Assembly: GCA_037447655.1 (NCBI GenBank)
Contig: JBBHKE010002413.1
Span: 62,001 to 126,000, forward strand
Direction of reading: 5' to 3'
Origin: Zygnema cylindricum
Taxonomy: Eukaryota; Streptophyta; Zygnematophyceae; Zygnematales; Zygnemataceae
Length of the DNA stretch: 64,000 nucleotides
The notes below the pieces were generated by a model that was not told the DNA's origin, made no database searches, and was given only the letters and a program-made list of their open reading frames with translations. Below, one piece after another: positions 33,288 to 43,989 of the stretch (within the stretch, counting starts at the first letter, position 1; the number at the start of each line of letters is the position of its first letter). The position numbers and the translations under genes are program-made.

Positions 33288-34853
33288 CTTCCTCCACGAA
33301 CCCCTGTGGTTGCAGCATAAAAATTTCTTCCTCTAATCAACCATTGAGAAAGGCGGTCTTAATATCCATCTAGTGTATTTCCATGTCTCTCACTGCCGGT
33401 AGACTGAGGAGAACCTTTACTGATGGGAACGGAACAACTGGAGCAAAAGTCTCCTCATAGTCAATCCCCTCCTTTTGGGTGAACCCTTTTGCTACCAACC
33501 GAGCTTTATATCTTTCAATGGTATTATCAGGGTTCAGTTTTAGTTTTAACACCTATTACACCCAATCGGTTTTCTGTCCAGATTACAGTCCGCTAGTTCC
33601 CAAGTATTTGCTTCCATGATAGAGGCCATCTCATCATTTATCGCTCTAATCTATTTGTCTTTCTCCGGACTGTTTACTGCCTCCGAGTATGACCGAGGCT
33701 CATCTGGGTGAGATAGCTTAGTTACCTTATGAGCGACGTATTTCTCTTGTATCCTTTTGCTGCTCCTTCTCCCTTCCTCAAACTGCGAAGCTGGAATGGA
33801 AGGAAGTCTTCGATTTCTCCTACTGTCTCATCGGCTCCCCTATCCATCGGACTAGGTTCCGGTTCCTCATCTTCTATCTCTCGGAAGTCCATAAGAATAG
33901 GTGAGGTTTTTGATGGATCTCCTGTATCTTGGATCTCCCTTGAATTTGCAATCAGTGTTTAACTCATGTCCCTTTCGGGAACGACCGAGTTCTCCTCACT
34001 TTTAGACTCAAATCTGATTCTTATCTTCTTCGTATGTTTGAAGGGGTCAAATGACTTCCCTTCATCCATGACAACTAGGTGTTTGACTAGAATGATATTT
34101 TTCTTTGCTAAGTCATATACTCTATATCCTTTGGCATCCTCATCATAACCTACAAAGTATCCAAGTTTTCCCTTAGCATCTAGTTTCCAGTTTTTCCTAT
34201 CCGTGTCAAGACTGTAAACTTGGCTACCAAATACTTTAAGGTGAGGGATATCTGGTTTCCTTCCAACCCATCTCTCATAAGGTGTCATTCCTTTTACGGG
34301 TGAGGGTAAGACTGTATTCTTAATGTAGTTGGCACAGTTCATGGCTTCTGCCCAAAATCTCTTTCCTATTTTCTTGTCGGCCAATATACTTCATACACTA
34401 TCTCCTAGTGTTCGGTTTAACCTCTCAGCTAACTTATTTTGTGTCGGGTTATATAGTACGGTTTTCTGGTGCTGAACTCCCTCATCTCTCAAGTATTCCT
34501 CAAACTGGTTAGAGGTATATTCTTCCCCATTATCACTCTTTATTCTCTTAATGTGGGTTCCATGCAACTTCTCAGTCCAGGCTTTATATTCTTTGAAGTA
34601 AGTTGGTGTTTCATACTTTGTTTTTGGGAAGTAGACTCCAGAGTATCTAAACCAGTCATCGGTTATTCTCAACATAAACCTCTCCGGCTGCCGTGGTAAT
34701 AGGAGCAATAGGAGTAAGAGGCGTCTCCTTCTCTTTCCCTTTTTGAGACACATTGCTGTCCCCATCATGTGCCTCCTCTGCCGCAACAGATGTTGCTGCA
34801 AAAAACCTTATTCCACCACACCCTGGTGGAGTTCCATGAGGTGGACGTTTCAC
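33288..34853 (-). pseudogene. Copia 3 gag stub fused to integrase, linker and RT N-terminal part
   Basis: 34853-34690 matches the start of Copia 2 gag (GTPPGCGGIRF, QKGKEKETP). It then jumps directly to integrase RFMLRITDDWFRYSGVYF, so the gag C-terminus, protease and integrase zinc finger are deleted. Integrase KSDNGEEYTSNQ and NPTQNKLAERLNRT follow, then KKIGKRFWAEAMNCANYIK and, at 33552-33290, the RT segment with ERYKARLVAKGFTQKEGIDY. Confidence 0.88.
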
Positions 34854-34955
34854 TTGTCCACTGACAATACCCTAGTATCGTTTTTTGCACAAAGCCCTTG
34901 TCATCATGGCTTCGAAATAGATGAACCTAGATCCATTGAAAGTGGGCACCCTAAA

Positions 34956-34971
34956 GGGTGGGCCAATAACC
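34956..34971 (-). other. Primer-binding site of Copia 3
   Basis: GGTTATTGGCCCACCC on the minus strand, adjoining the 5' LTR. One base off the Copia 2 site, so it too matches the initiator tRNA-Met anticodon arm. Confidence 0.7.
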
Positions 34972-35293
34972 TGCAATTCTATGTCCTCCATTAGACTACC
35001 GAATTCAAGAAGCCTCTAGGTAGTTTGTTAACTAACCCACTTTCAGCCACAACCACTGCTGCCCAAGCAAACAAAATGACATTGTGACTGCACCCTTGTG
35101 TAGTGTGGACTCCCTTGAGTCTGTATCAAAAAGAATCACTGAAATTATCCAACCAACCGCTAAGTTATGAGGTGGCAAAGATGCCAATTTATACAAACTC
35201 TCAAAGAGAGAGGTGACTGTCTAAAAAATACTTAGTCCTACTTCCCTCTCACAACCCCTCTCTACTATAGTACGATCCAATCACACAGTACAT
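34972..35293 (-). repeat. Truncated 5' LTR of Copia 3
   Basis: Starts (plus strand) TGCAATTCTATGTCCTCCAT, matching the 3' LTR end. Similarity stops at the inverted-repeat element beginning at 35294. Confidence 0.75.
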
Positions 35294-38265
35294 AGTGTTG
35301 GGTATTGGGTAATTTCATATCGCGATAATTTCGATATTCGATATATCGAAAATCGATCGAGCAAAGTCCTAGATATATCGTACCGAGACCAACATAAATT
35401 ATCGCGAAAAATTGTATTTTAAAAATTTAATATTTTATTTTATTATGTTGTTTTAGCGATAAAGACAAATTTACTGATAAGCGACGTACGACGTGATTCT
35501 CGTTCCGTGACTTAAAGGTAACGCCGCAAAATGTAACCAGCAAAAAAATACTAATACTGTAATTCCTATAGTTAGTAATTCATATAGTTACTTATTTAGT
35601 ACGTACTACGTACATAACTTCACATACGAAAATTTGAAATTTCACACTAATTTAGTCAAATTATGATATGAAAAAAAAATTGCAGACTGTTCATTTCAGG
35701 CAGGAAGGCAGGAATACCTACCAATCTGCAATCTGCACGCAAATTGTTAGCCATTAGTACAAAAGTGCTTATCCATTTCCAGCGATTAATAGTTTGGTTT
35801 GAAGTGTTTTTTGAAGTGTTTGAAATGTGTTTTTTTACTTTTACTTTTATGAATTATTTTTTGAAGTGTACAAATTGCGAATTCTTATTAAAATTTTTAT
35901 TCAATATTTTATGAAGTGCATAAATGTGAACGTTTAATCTTATTTTTACTAATTATTTTGTGTACAAATTGTAAATTCTTAATATTATTTTTATTAATTG
36001 CAGTAGCAGTAGCTAGTACTAGCAGCTGCAGTAACACCAGTACTGGCAGAAGTAGTAGCTAGTACTCGCAGCTGCAGCAGTACTCGCAGCTGCAGCAGTA
36101 CTCGCAGCTGCAGCTAGTACTAGCAGCTGCCGAAGCACTAGTACAGCTAGTACTAGCAGCTGCCGTAGCACTAGTACTGGCAGAAGCAATAGCTAGTACT
36201 CGCAGCTGCAGATAATACTAGCAGCTGCCGTAGCACTAGTACTGGCAGAAGTAATAGCTAGTACTCGCAGCTGCAGATAGTACTAGCAGCTGCCGTAGCA
36301 CTAGTACTGGCAGAAGCAGTAGCTAGTACTCGCAGCAGCAGCTAGTACTAGCAGCTGCCGCAGCACTAGTACTGGCAGAAGCAGTAGCTAGTACTCGTAG
36401 CTGCAGATTGTAGTAGCAGCTGCCGTAGCACTAGTACTCGCACTCGCAGAAGCAGTAGCTAGTACTCGCAGCTGCAGCTAGTACGAACAGCTGCCGTAGC
36501 ATTAGTACTGGCAGAAGCAGTAGCTAATACTCGTAGCTAATACTCGTAGCTGCAGATAGTACTAGCAGCTGCCGTAGCACTAGTACTGGCAAAAGCAGTA
36601 GCTAGTACTCGAAGCTGCAGATAGTATTAGCAACTGCAGTAGCACTAGCACTAGCAAAAGCAGTAGCTAGTACTCGCAGCTGCCGTAGCACTAGTACTGG
36701 CACAAGCAGTAGCTAGTACTTGCAGCTGCAGCTAGTACTAGCAGCTGCCGTAGCGGCAGAGGCAGTAGCTAGTAGTCACAGGTGCAGATACTACTAGCAG
36801 CTGCCGTAGCACTAGTACTCGCTCTCGCAGAGTAGCTAGTACTCGCAGCTGCAGCTAGTACTAACCGCTGCCGTAGCACTAGTACTCGCGGAAGCAGTAG
36901 CTAGTCTCGCAGCTGCAGATAGTACTAGCAGCTACCGTAGCACTAGTACTCGCTCTCGCAGAAGCAGTAGTTAGTACTCGCAGCTGTAGATAGTATTAGC
37001 AGCTGCAGTAGCACTAGCACTGGCACAAGCAGTAGCTAGTACTCGAAGCTGCAACTAGTACTAGCAGCTGCCGTAGCACTAGTACTAGCAGAAGCAGTAG
37101 CTAATACTCGCAGGTGCAGCTAGTACTAGCAGCTGCCATAGCACTAGTACTGGCAGAAGCAGTAGCTAGTACTCACAGCTGCAGATAGTACTAGCAGCTT
37201 CCGTAGCACTAATACTCGCTCTCGCGGAAGCAGTAGCCAGTTTGCAGCTGCAGCTCCAACCGCCGCCGTAGCACGCCGCGGAAGCGTAGCTGGTCCTGCG
37301 TTTGCAAGATTAAAGCTACCGTAGCACAGTACTCGCTCTTGCGAGCAGTAGCTAGTATCGGTGGTGAGCAGAGTACCAACCGTTGCTGCCGCAATTCAGT
37401 AATCGGCACGCGGCGCTAGAACTCCGCAGGCAGCGGTACTAGACTCCGTAGCACTAGTACTCAAGCACAAGCGGTAGCCAGTACCGTGCACCAGTACCAG
37501 CAGCCGCTACAATTCAGTACCGCATAAGAAGTAGCTACTTCATTAGCCGCAGATAGCAATTAGCGCCACAGCACCAGTACGCAGAAGCGTTACAGCATTC
37601 TGCAGCCGCAGCAGTAACGGCGCCGCAAATATTAGCTGTTGCAAAAGTAGCACTAGCACTCGCACTCGCAGAAGCAGTAGCTAGTACTCGCAGCTGCAGC
37701 TAGTACTAACAGCTGCCGTAGCATTAGTACTGGCAGAAGCAGTAGCTAATACTCGCAGCTGTAGATAGTACTAGCAGTTGCCGTAGCACTAGTACTGGCA
37801 GAAGCAGTAGCTAGTACTCGAAGCTGCAGATAGTATTAGCTGCTGCAGTAGCACTAGAACTAGCAGAAGCAGTAGCTAGTACTCATAGCTGCAGATAGTA
37901 CTAGTAGCTGCAGTTGCACTAGTACTGGCAGAAGCGTTAGCTAGTACTTGCAGCTGCAGCTAGTACTAGCAGCTGCAGATAATATTAGCAGCTGCCGTAG
38001 CACTAGTACTGGCAGAAGCAGTAGCTAGTACTCGCAGCTGCAGCTAGTACTAGCAGCTGCCGTAGCACCAGTACTGAAATTCTGTGGTCTCCATTGACCC
38101 ACAGAATGAGCAGCCTATGTAAAGCCTCTAGGATAATATTTGCCCCTTCTACTTTCCCGCTGAATACGCGCCGCCCATGCACACATCGAAGCGATATATC
38201 GGTTATTGGGTACCTGAAATTCGATATTTATCGAATATCGGCAAATGGTCCTCGATACCCAACAC

Positions 38266-38266
<1 letters not shown>
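35294..38266. mobile_element. Inverted-repeat element carrying a large minisatellite
   Basis: Ends AGTGTTGGGTAT at 35294 and ATACCCAACACT ending at 38266, followed inward by CGATATT/CGAATATCG-rich sequence on both sides. It contains an AT-rich non-coding segment (35310-36000), the minisatellite (36001-38074) and a short piece resembling a Copia LTR (38110-38150, AAGCCTCTAGGATAA). There is no transposase. A 62-bp relative with the same ends sits at 50304-50365. Confidence 0.65.
36001..38074. repeat. Minisatellite of ~60-65-bp units rich in palindromic hexamers
   Basis: About 30 imperfect units built from GCTAGTACTCGCAGCTGCAG, ATAGTACTAGCAGCTGCC and GTAGCACTAGTACTGGCAGA followed by AGCAGTA. 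Units are saturated with CTAG, GTAC, CAGCTG, CTGCAG and ACTAGT. The block 37240-37640 is strongly degraded. There is no long open frame because TAG recurs in the repeat. Confidence 0.93.
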
Positions 38267-38300
<34 letters not shown>

Positions 38301-38361
38301 GCATATACATACGCATATATATACATATATTTACTTATGTATACATATATACATATGTATC
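38267..38361. repeat. (ATAC/ATAT)n microsatellite
   Basis: Alternating ATATATACATAC words directly after the inverted-repeat element. Confidence 0.85.
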
Positions 38362-39092
38362 AGCAAACGTTGCCTCGTTGAGGCAAAGGGAATGGAAATT
38401 ATGTCTTTCTGGTAGATAATTAGCCATGGTTTGGTTAGATAGTGTTGGTTTGGTTGCACTATTATGTTGTCGCATCTGTCATTGCTTGCCTGTTTGAATG
38501 TCTTTGGCTGGCGCATCTTTTGTTTGCATGTTAATCTCGTTTGCACTATTCTTTTTTGTCATTTTTTTTGTTTCGCCGGCCAGTTTTGCATTTCAGTCCT
38601 TGCCATCCACTTTTTTGTAGTGGCTGACTTTATTAAAAAGCGCAATGGTAAACCATCTGAGACCATGGGAACAAAAGGAGGTAGCAATGCTAAAACTGAA
38701 ACTACATCAACATGTAAAAACTACCCATTCTAGGTATACTTCCAGTTAAGAAGAATCGAGTTTCCATGCAAAAGCATGGAGTTAAGTAACCTTTACAAAA
38801 GAATTTTCCTATTGACCTTTCCAGAGAACCAAACAGAAGGAAACAAAACCAGTCCACCAGAAGTGAAACCATCATGTCTCATTTACCTTTGACTGTACCC
38901 AAAAACTACAACATAATCATTCCTCGTTAAATTAAAATGCCTATCTACCTGAAGTCCATAGCAAATGAACATCTCGTCTAACAACAATTTTCCTAAGGTA
39001 CATAACTGGAATTTCATTTTCCTTTTCTATTTAAACCCGCCCGCATAACTCTGGTGAATTACAGAACAAAATAAAGCGTGGACCCGGACATT
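38362..39092. other. Interval downstream of the GT8 gene, no gene seen
   Basis: Only short open frames. Presumably includes the 3' untranslated region of the minus-strand glycosyltransferase ending at 39093. Confidence 0.4.
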
Positions 39093-42000
39093 CTACTCTA
39101 GAACTTCAGCTTTCCAAACTCGTGTATCTTTCTGTTGCCTTAGTCTGTCCGGTTTCAATAGTCGAGCCCATCGGACGGTTTGAGCCCATCCGTCCGGTAT
39201 TTCATATGAGCCTCCTAATCCTTCATGATGTCCTAAGCAATTAAAATGGACAATCCTCCAACAACTCCCGTTGACTTCTCTACTTCGCCCATTGAGGCCT
39301 AAAAATGGTTGGGGTTTTGAGCAACCACTCAAATTCCACAAACGAGGGAGAATGTCGCAGATTCCTGGGAACTGTTTGCAAACCCATGTGAACAACCATT
39401 GGTCACCGTCGTCCACAAACTCCTCCAAATCTCTCGGAGATCGCCCGTCCAATGCCGTGACGAGGAGCTGTAATCAGAGGAAAATAAAAGTTAAGATGGA
39501 CTCTTAAAGTCAATAAGTGGAGATGGACGGGTTAAGAGCAGAAGAGCCAAAAACAAAAGAAAGGGGAGATGCCAGAACAGAGGAAAGAATTAAGAAAACG
39601 CAAGAAAAAACATAGAAGAACTACGCTAGCATAGATAACTAAGTTAAAGATTTTCTGAAGTGGAAGAAGTAAAAAGCAAGAAGAATAATAGACGTAGGGA
39701 AAATAATGTTGGAAAACATAAAAAGGAGAGAAAGAAAGGACACAGCCAGCAACTAGACCTGGGAAGTGAGGCTTAGCTAATGGACATGTTTCGACTTCTG
39801 AAGCTTTTGTCTTCAGTGAAGTGGCAAGATAAGAGATTGTGTAAGGATCTAGTGTGTAAAAAACAGGTTACCGGAACAGTTGCCCATGCATATTAATTCA
39901 GTGCTGGTTGCGAATTGTAATCAACTTTGTACCGTTTGTAAAGACAAACATTTGTATAGTGACAAACCTCTCGGGATTCACCAGCCAGGCAAGCTTACAA
40001 ATCTGATCGATCAAGAAACTTTAACCTTGTTTGCAATACCAAGCCTAATCTGAAACCCTTTAAAAGTTGTTCACCCTTTAAAACACGAAGAGAGGGACGG
40101 AGGAGGAGAGAGGGACAGAGGGACAGAGGGAAAGAGAGGGACAGAGAGAGACAGAGGGAAAGAGGGGAAAAGGGAAAGACAGAGAGGGGGGAGGCGGAGC
40201 GAGGGTCGAGGAGAGGGGAAGAGAGGGAGGAGGGGAAGAGGGAAAGTTGGAGGTCACATCCACATTCCTGGAACCATAACCCACATTCACGCATTCGGTG
40301 CTTGAACAACGAAAGAGGAAGGAGAGAGAAAATACTTACATTTGTCAAATTTTTCTTCCGTATTTTCATAAAATCGAGTATCATTTGACAACTGCAGTAC
40401 GGCCTCATTTTGCCTCTTTTACCTCTCCCTTCCGGATTATCACTTGACATGTAGTAAAGCAACCTCTTTTCCTTTTGCATCACGTTAAAATAATCCCACA
40501 TGTCTTGAATATCTCCCCCAAAAACCATGTCCACATCCAAAAACACAGCTCTTTTCACTTGCCATAAAATGTCGGCCATAAAAAACTTCGACATTCCCGG
40601 GACTCCTGCGTGATGAGTCAATGGATACAATCTGATCAATTTTGTCTGTTCTTCCACCCATTTTGTTGGTATCATATGGAGACTGTAAAGTATGGCAACT
40701 TCATGTGGAGTTGTTCTATTCACATACGCTAAATAGCGTGGTGGTGGTGGTTCTGTACGCATAAACACTGGAAGATTTGGAATCATTTGCCACGCCCCAA
40801 TTTTCTCCATCATTGCGGGAATTACAGTCGTTTCTGGTGGACCCGCGACCAGAAAGTGAATCCAAAGTTTACATCTCGTCTGAGCAATAACAGACTTCAA
40901 TATGGCGTTTGTTTCGTGCTGCAATGTGATCAACAACATTGAATTGAAATTAGGGTTTGAATTTGAGTCAAGAGATAGCTATGAAATTAGGAAAGAAGTT
41001 AAGGTCAGAGACAATATTAAGGCTGAGACAATATTAAGTTTAAGTCGAGATAAGATCAATACAACAATTGGACCAAACCAGTATCTGGATCAAAGTTAAA
41101 CCTGAGGTTGTAGCTATACACAAGGTAGGCTTCCATTAGGACTAAATTAGGGCATGAATTTAAGGAAATACAAGAAATAAAGAAGAGATTGGGAAAAATA
41201 ATGATCTTTTTTTTCTTTGGTAAGAAAACAGCTCAGGTTCAAGCTAGTTCAAGAACTCTAGAGTATCCCTTTTCCATGAGGGAAGTTTCCAGGCTACTGG
41301 CAAGTCAAACTTGTCTCAAGGGTCTTCCCATGTGAAGCCATGTTGCGATATTTTCAGAAGAGGAAAAAAGTAAACTAGTTTAATTGCTCTAGACTCGGTT
41401 TACTATTTTTGGCGTGCATAACCGTGTTGGACCACAAAACGGTGAAATATAAGTACGACAAAGACGGGATAGCCAGAGTTGTCCACAGCATTTGATGTGC
41501 TTATGTTTAAAAAGTGGCACAGCCAGAAAGTTGCAGGAGCATAAAATAGAGCCTCAGCTTGTAACCGAATAGACATAGAGAGAAATGTAATCAATCTCTT
41601 ACAACTCAAGAAGCATAAATAGCTAGAAAACAAAGCCGAAAAAGTTAAAAAATTATGAGACGGGAAGCAGCTATGATGAAAGGGGAACCCTGATTCAGAC
41701 TTAGATCAAGAACTCCATAAAAGAAAAAACAAATGATACATCTGTAACTGAATCTTCAGAAGTCAAAACTAGAACTCACAAATTACTAACTTGCATTTAC
41801 TGGAAAACATATAAATCTGTATAAATGCATAAACAAATTATTATACAAATAAGCATAATGCTGTATATCTTTGCTTAGAGGTTGGAATGAAGGGAAGAAG
41901 GCTTCTGTGATGTGACAAAATGCCAAATCATGTGTAGTCACATCCAAAATACTGACATCAGACATACAAACGTATATAGAGATAGAGATAGAGATAGAGA

Positions 42001-43821
42001 TGAGGAGAGAGAGAGAGAGAGAGAGAGAGTAAAGAGAGAGCAAGAGAGTACGAGAGAGAGAGTACAACAAAGAGATTCCACTCTATAACCAAACATCACA
42101 TCAAATTTCTCTCACTCTCCCTTTTCCCTCTCTTTCTCCCTCTCCATCTCCCTTGCCCTCCCTCCCCCTCTCTCTCCCCGTTGAATAAAAAAACCCTAGG
42201 AAGGAGGAAATGTCAATTAGGCATGATGTGAGGAAGTATAAAACTGACAAAACATACAGTTTTCTAGACCTAAACTATTCCCTTCCATAAACACATCGTC
42301 ACTTGAGTTTTTCATGGTCAAGGTAATCCGACCATCATACCATACAAACGGCACATTCCTATGGTCAATCCACACTATTTGCAGGAAAAGCAAAAAAAAA
42401 CTTGCAGACAATCCCTACGGAGTTTTAGGGTGATCCTTAATCCTGTCAACAGTCCTCAAACGTAACAATAAACAGACCAAAAAAAAAAAAAAAACTGTAC
42501 AGATCAAGGTGAAAGCGAGTCAATCTAGGGTTAAATCTGCAAATCAGGCCGACTACCACATATACAGGTGCGGTAAATCCCTACCTTTCAGACCATTAGC
42601 TCCCCTCCTCACTTCTCTCCTCCATTTTCTCCCTCTCCTTTCAAATCCATTCCGCTAGCCCCTCCTCTCCCCCTTTTTCTTCCTTCTTCCCCCCTCCCTC
42701 TCCCCGTACAACATTGCTGCCATGAGCACTATGGATCCTCTCCTCCCCCCCCTTTCTTCCCTCTCCCTCCCGCCCGCCCTCCCTCCCTCCCTCCCTCCCT
42801 CCCTCCCTCCCTCCCTCCCTCCCTCCCTCCCTCCCTCCCTCCCTCCCTCCCTCCCTCCCTCCCTCCCCCTCCCTCCCTCCCTCCCTCCTCCCCTCCCTCC
42901 CTCCCTCCCTCCCACCTTGGTAAACGGCTCCCTATACCACATGGCGGACACAAACACAATGTGGATCCTCTCGTTCTCCTTGAGGCGGCATCTCCCTGCC
43001 TTCCGCGGCACGGCGCAGGAGGCGTCGTCCTGCGCCGAGACCACAGGAGGGAGGGGAGGGGGAGACGGTTTGGAGAGAGAGGCCTTCTGAGACGTCACTC
43101 CCACGTTATTGCAGAGGAGGGCGAGGGGAGTGGACGTCCTGCAAGGGGAAGGGGGGAGGGGGAGGGGAGGGGAGGGGAGGGGGAGGGGAGGGGAGGGGAG
43201 GGGGAGGGGAGGGGGGGGAGAGGGAGGGGGGGGAGAGGGAGGGGGAGGGGAGAGGGGGAGGGGAGAGGGGGAGGGTGGGGGAGTTTAGAGGACAGACAGA
43301 GGCAAAGGGAGACGGAGGAGGAAGGGAGAGGGGAAGGTTGAGAGAAGGAAAGAGGAGAAGGAAGGGACGGTATGTAGGGAGATGCGAGGAGGTGTATGGA
43401 GGGGTGTGTGGATGAAGGGAAGGGATAAGGCAGCAGAAGGTTGGAGGAGGTGTACGGATGTGTAGAGAGTTCATATGTGGATATGCAAGGGAGGATTTGG
43501 TACGGATTGGAAGGAATCGGGAGAGATATTTGGACAGATTTGCAAGGAAGTCAGAAGACTAGTATGAAAGCAATTTGTACGGATCGGTGAGGACATGTAG
43601 GAAGTACGGATCTTGAAGGGAGAGAGAGAGAGAGAGAGGGAGAGAGAGAGAGAGACGTACTGCATCGCGAGGATGGCCACCACTCCCCATACTAGGGCAG
43701 CCAGGGCGGCGGAGAGAATACCAGCAGCAGCAAGCACCGACACTAGAGACAAATTACTTCTACGCGGCCGGTCAGATAGGACAGCAAGTAGACGGCTGGC
43801 ACGTGGCGTGTCTTCGACCAT
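39093..43821 (-). CDS. Type-II membrane glycosyltransferase, family GT8, 4 exons
   Basis: Transfers a sugar from a nucleotide sugar, probably in the Golgi. The fold resembles LARGE/glucoside-xylosyltransferase members of GT8; the exact sugar is not predictable. Exons: 43821-43661, 43138-42916, 40918-40340, 39467-39093, totalling 1338 nt (445 residues plus stop). Junction phases 2, 0 and 0 all agree. Residues about 24-52 form a single membrane anchor (LSLVSVLAAAGILSAALAAL onward) after a short Arg-rich N-terminus. A Pro-rich stem follows, and the domain begins with IHIVFVSAMWYREPF. The metal-binding DxD is Asp-Val-Asp at 256-258 in AVFLDVDMVFGGDIQDMW. Later blocks GDQWLF, LPRLWN and IVHFNCLGHHEG fit the family, though the usual YCSG motif reads PYCSC. 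The start at 43821 is chosen because the anchor follows directly; the frame is open to 43989. Confidence 0.88.
40080..40255. repeat. Homopurine tract in GT8 intron 3
   Basis: GAGAGGGACAGAGGGA-type repeats on the plus strand (pyrimidine on the coding strand), just downstream of the donor at 40339. Confidence 0.85.
41975..42180. repeat. (GA)n then (CTCCCT)n tracts in GT8 intron 2
   Basis: (AGATAG)n and (GA)n from 41975 to 42062, followed by a CT-rich tract at 42108-42180 on the same strand, giving an imperfect inverted arrangement. Confidence 0.85.
42766..42914. repeat. (CCCT)n tract abutting the GT8 exon 2 donor site
   Basis: About 150 bp of CCCT repeats on the plus strand, GGGA on the coding strand. 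The donor AAG|GTGGGAGGGAGG at 42915 is the first unit. Pro/Leu/Ser and Gly/Arg/Glu open frames here are composition artefacts. Confidence 0.95.
43142..43275. repeat. (GGGGA)n tract upstream of GT8 exon 2
   Basis: On the coding strand this is CCCCT-rich and forms the pyrimidine tract of the acceptor CCTTGCAG|G at 43138. A (GA)n run at 43617-43653 marks the other end of the same intron, right at its donor. Confidence 0.92.
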
Positions 43822-43989
43822 CTTCACGAGAAGCAGAGAAGAAATCGCGATCAGTGATGGCGAGCAGGCATGGCGGAAGAATGGAGGACGAGAGAGAAAC
43901 TGACGCCTAGGAAGGTTGCTTCTGCTGATTCCCTTCTTGGCTTTGCAGTTTGCAGTTTGCACTTCTGCTAAGGCGCACTGGATTGCCAA

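Larger units (their letters stand above)
30426..35293 (-). mobile_element. Copia LTR retrotransposon 3, deleted and nested
   Basis: Same family as Copia 2 but on the minus strand and decayed. 3' LTR 30426-31046; polypurine tract AAAATAAGGGGAG just right of it; RNase H, RT, integrase and a gag stub out to 34853; primer site 34956-34971; 5' LTR from 34972, cut off at about 35293 by the next element. A separate LTR (32232-33287) sits inside the RT. Protease and most of gag are missing. Confidence 0.88.

Noticed and set aside
36001-38074. The minisatellite as a repetitive protein-coding gene
   Set aside because: Recurrent TAG and frame changes in every reading frame rule out a long product.
42217-42411. 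Minus-strand coding-like stretch (WIDHRNVPFVWYDGRI) inside GT8 intron 2
   Set aside because: Its phase does not fit exon 2 or exon 3, and exon 2 to exon 3 joins in frame with the expected GT8 sequence.
42655-43474. Long Pro/Leu/Ser and Gly/Arg/Glu open frames on both strands
   Set aside because: They are translations of CCCT and GGGGA simple repeats. Only 43138-42916 on the minus strand is exon.
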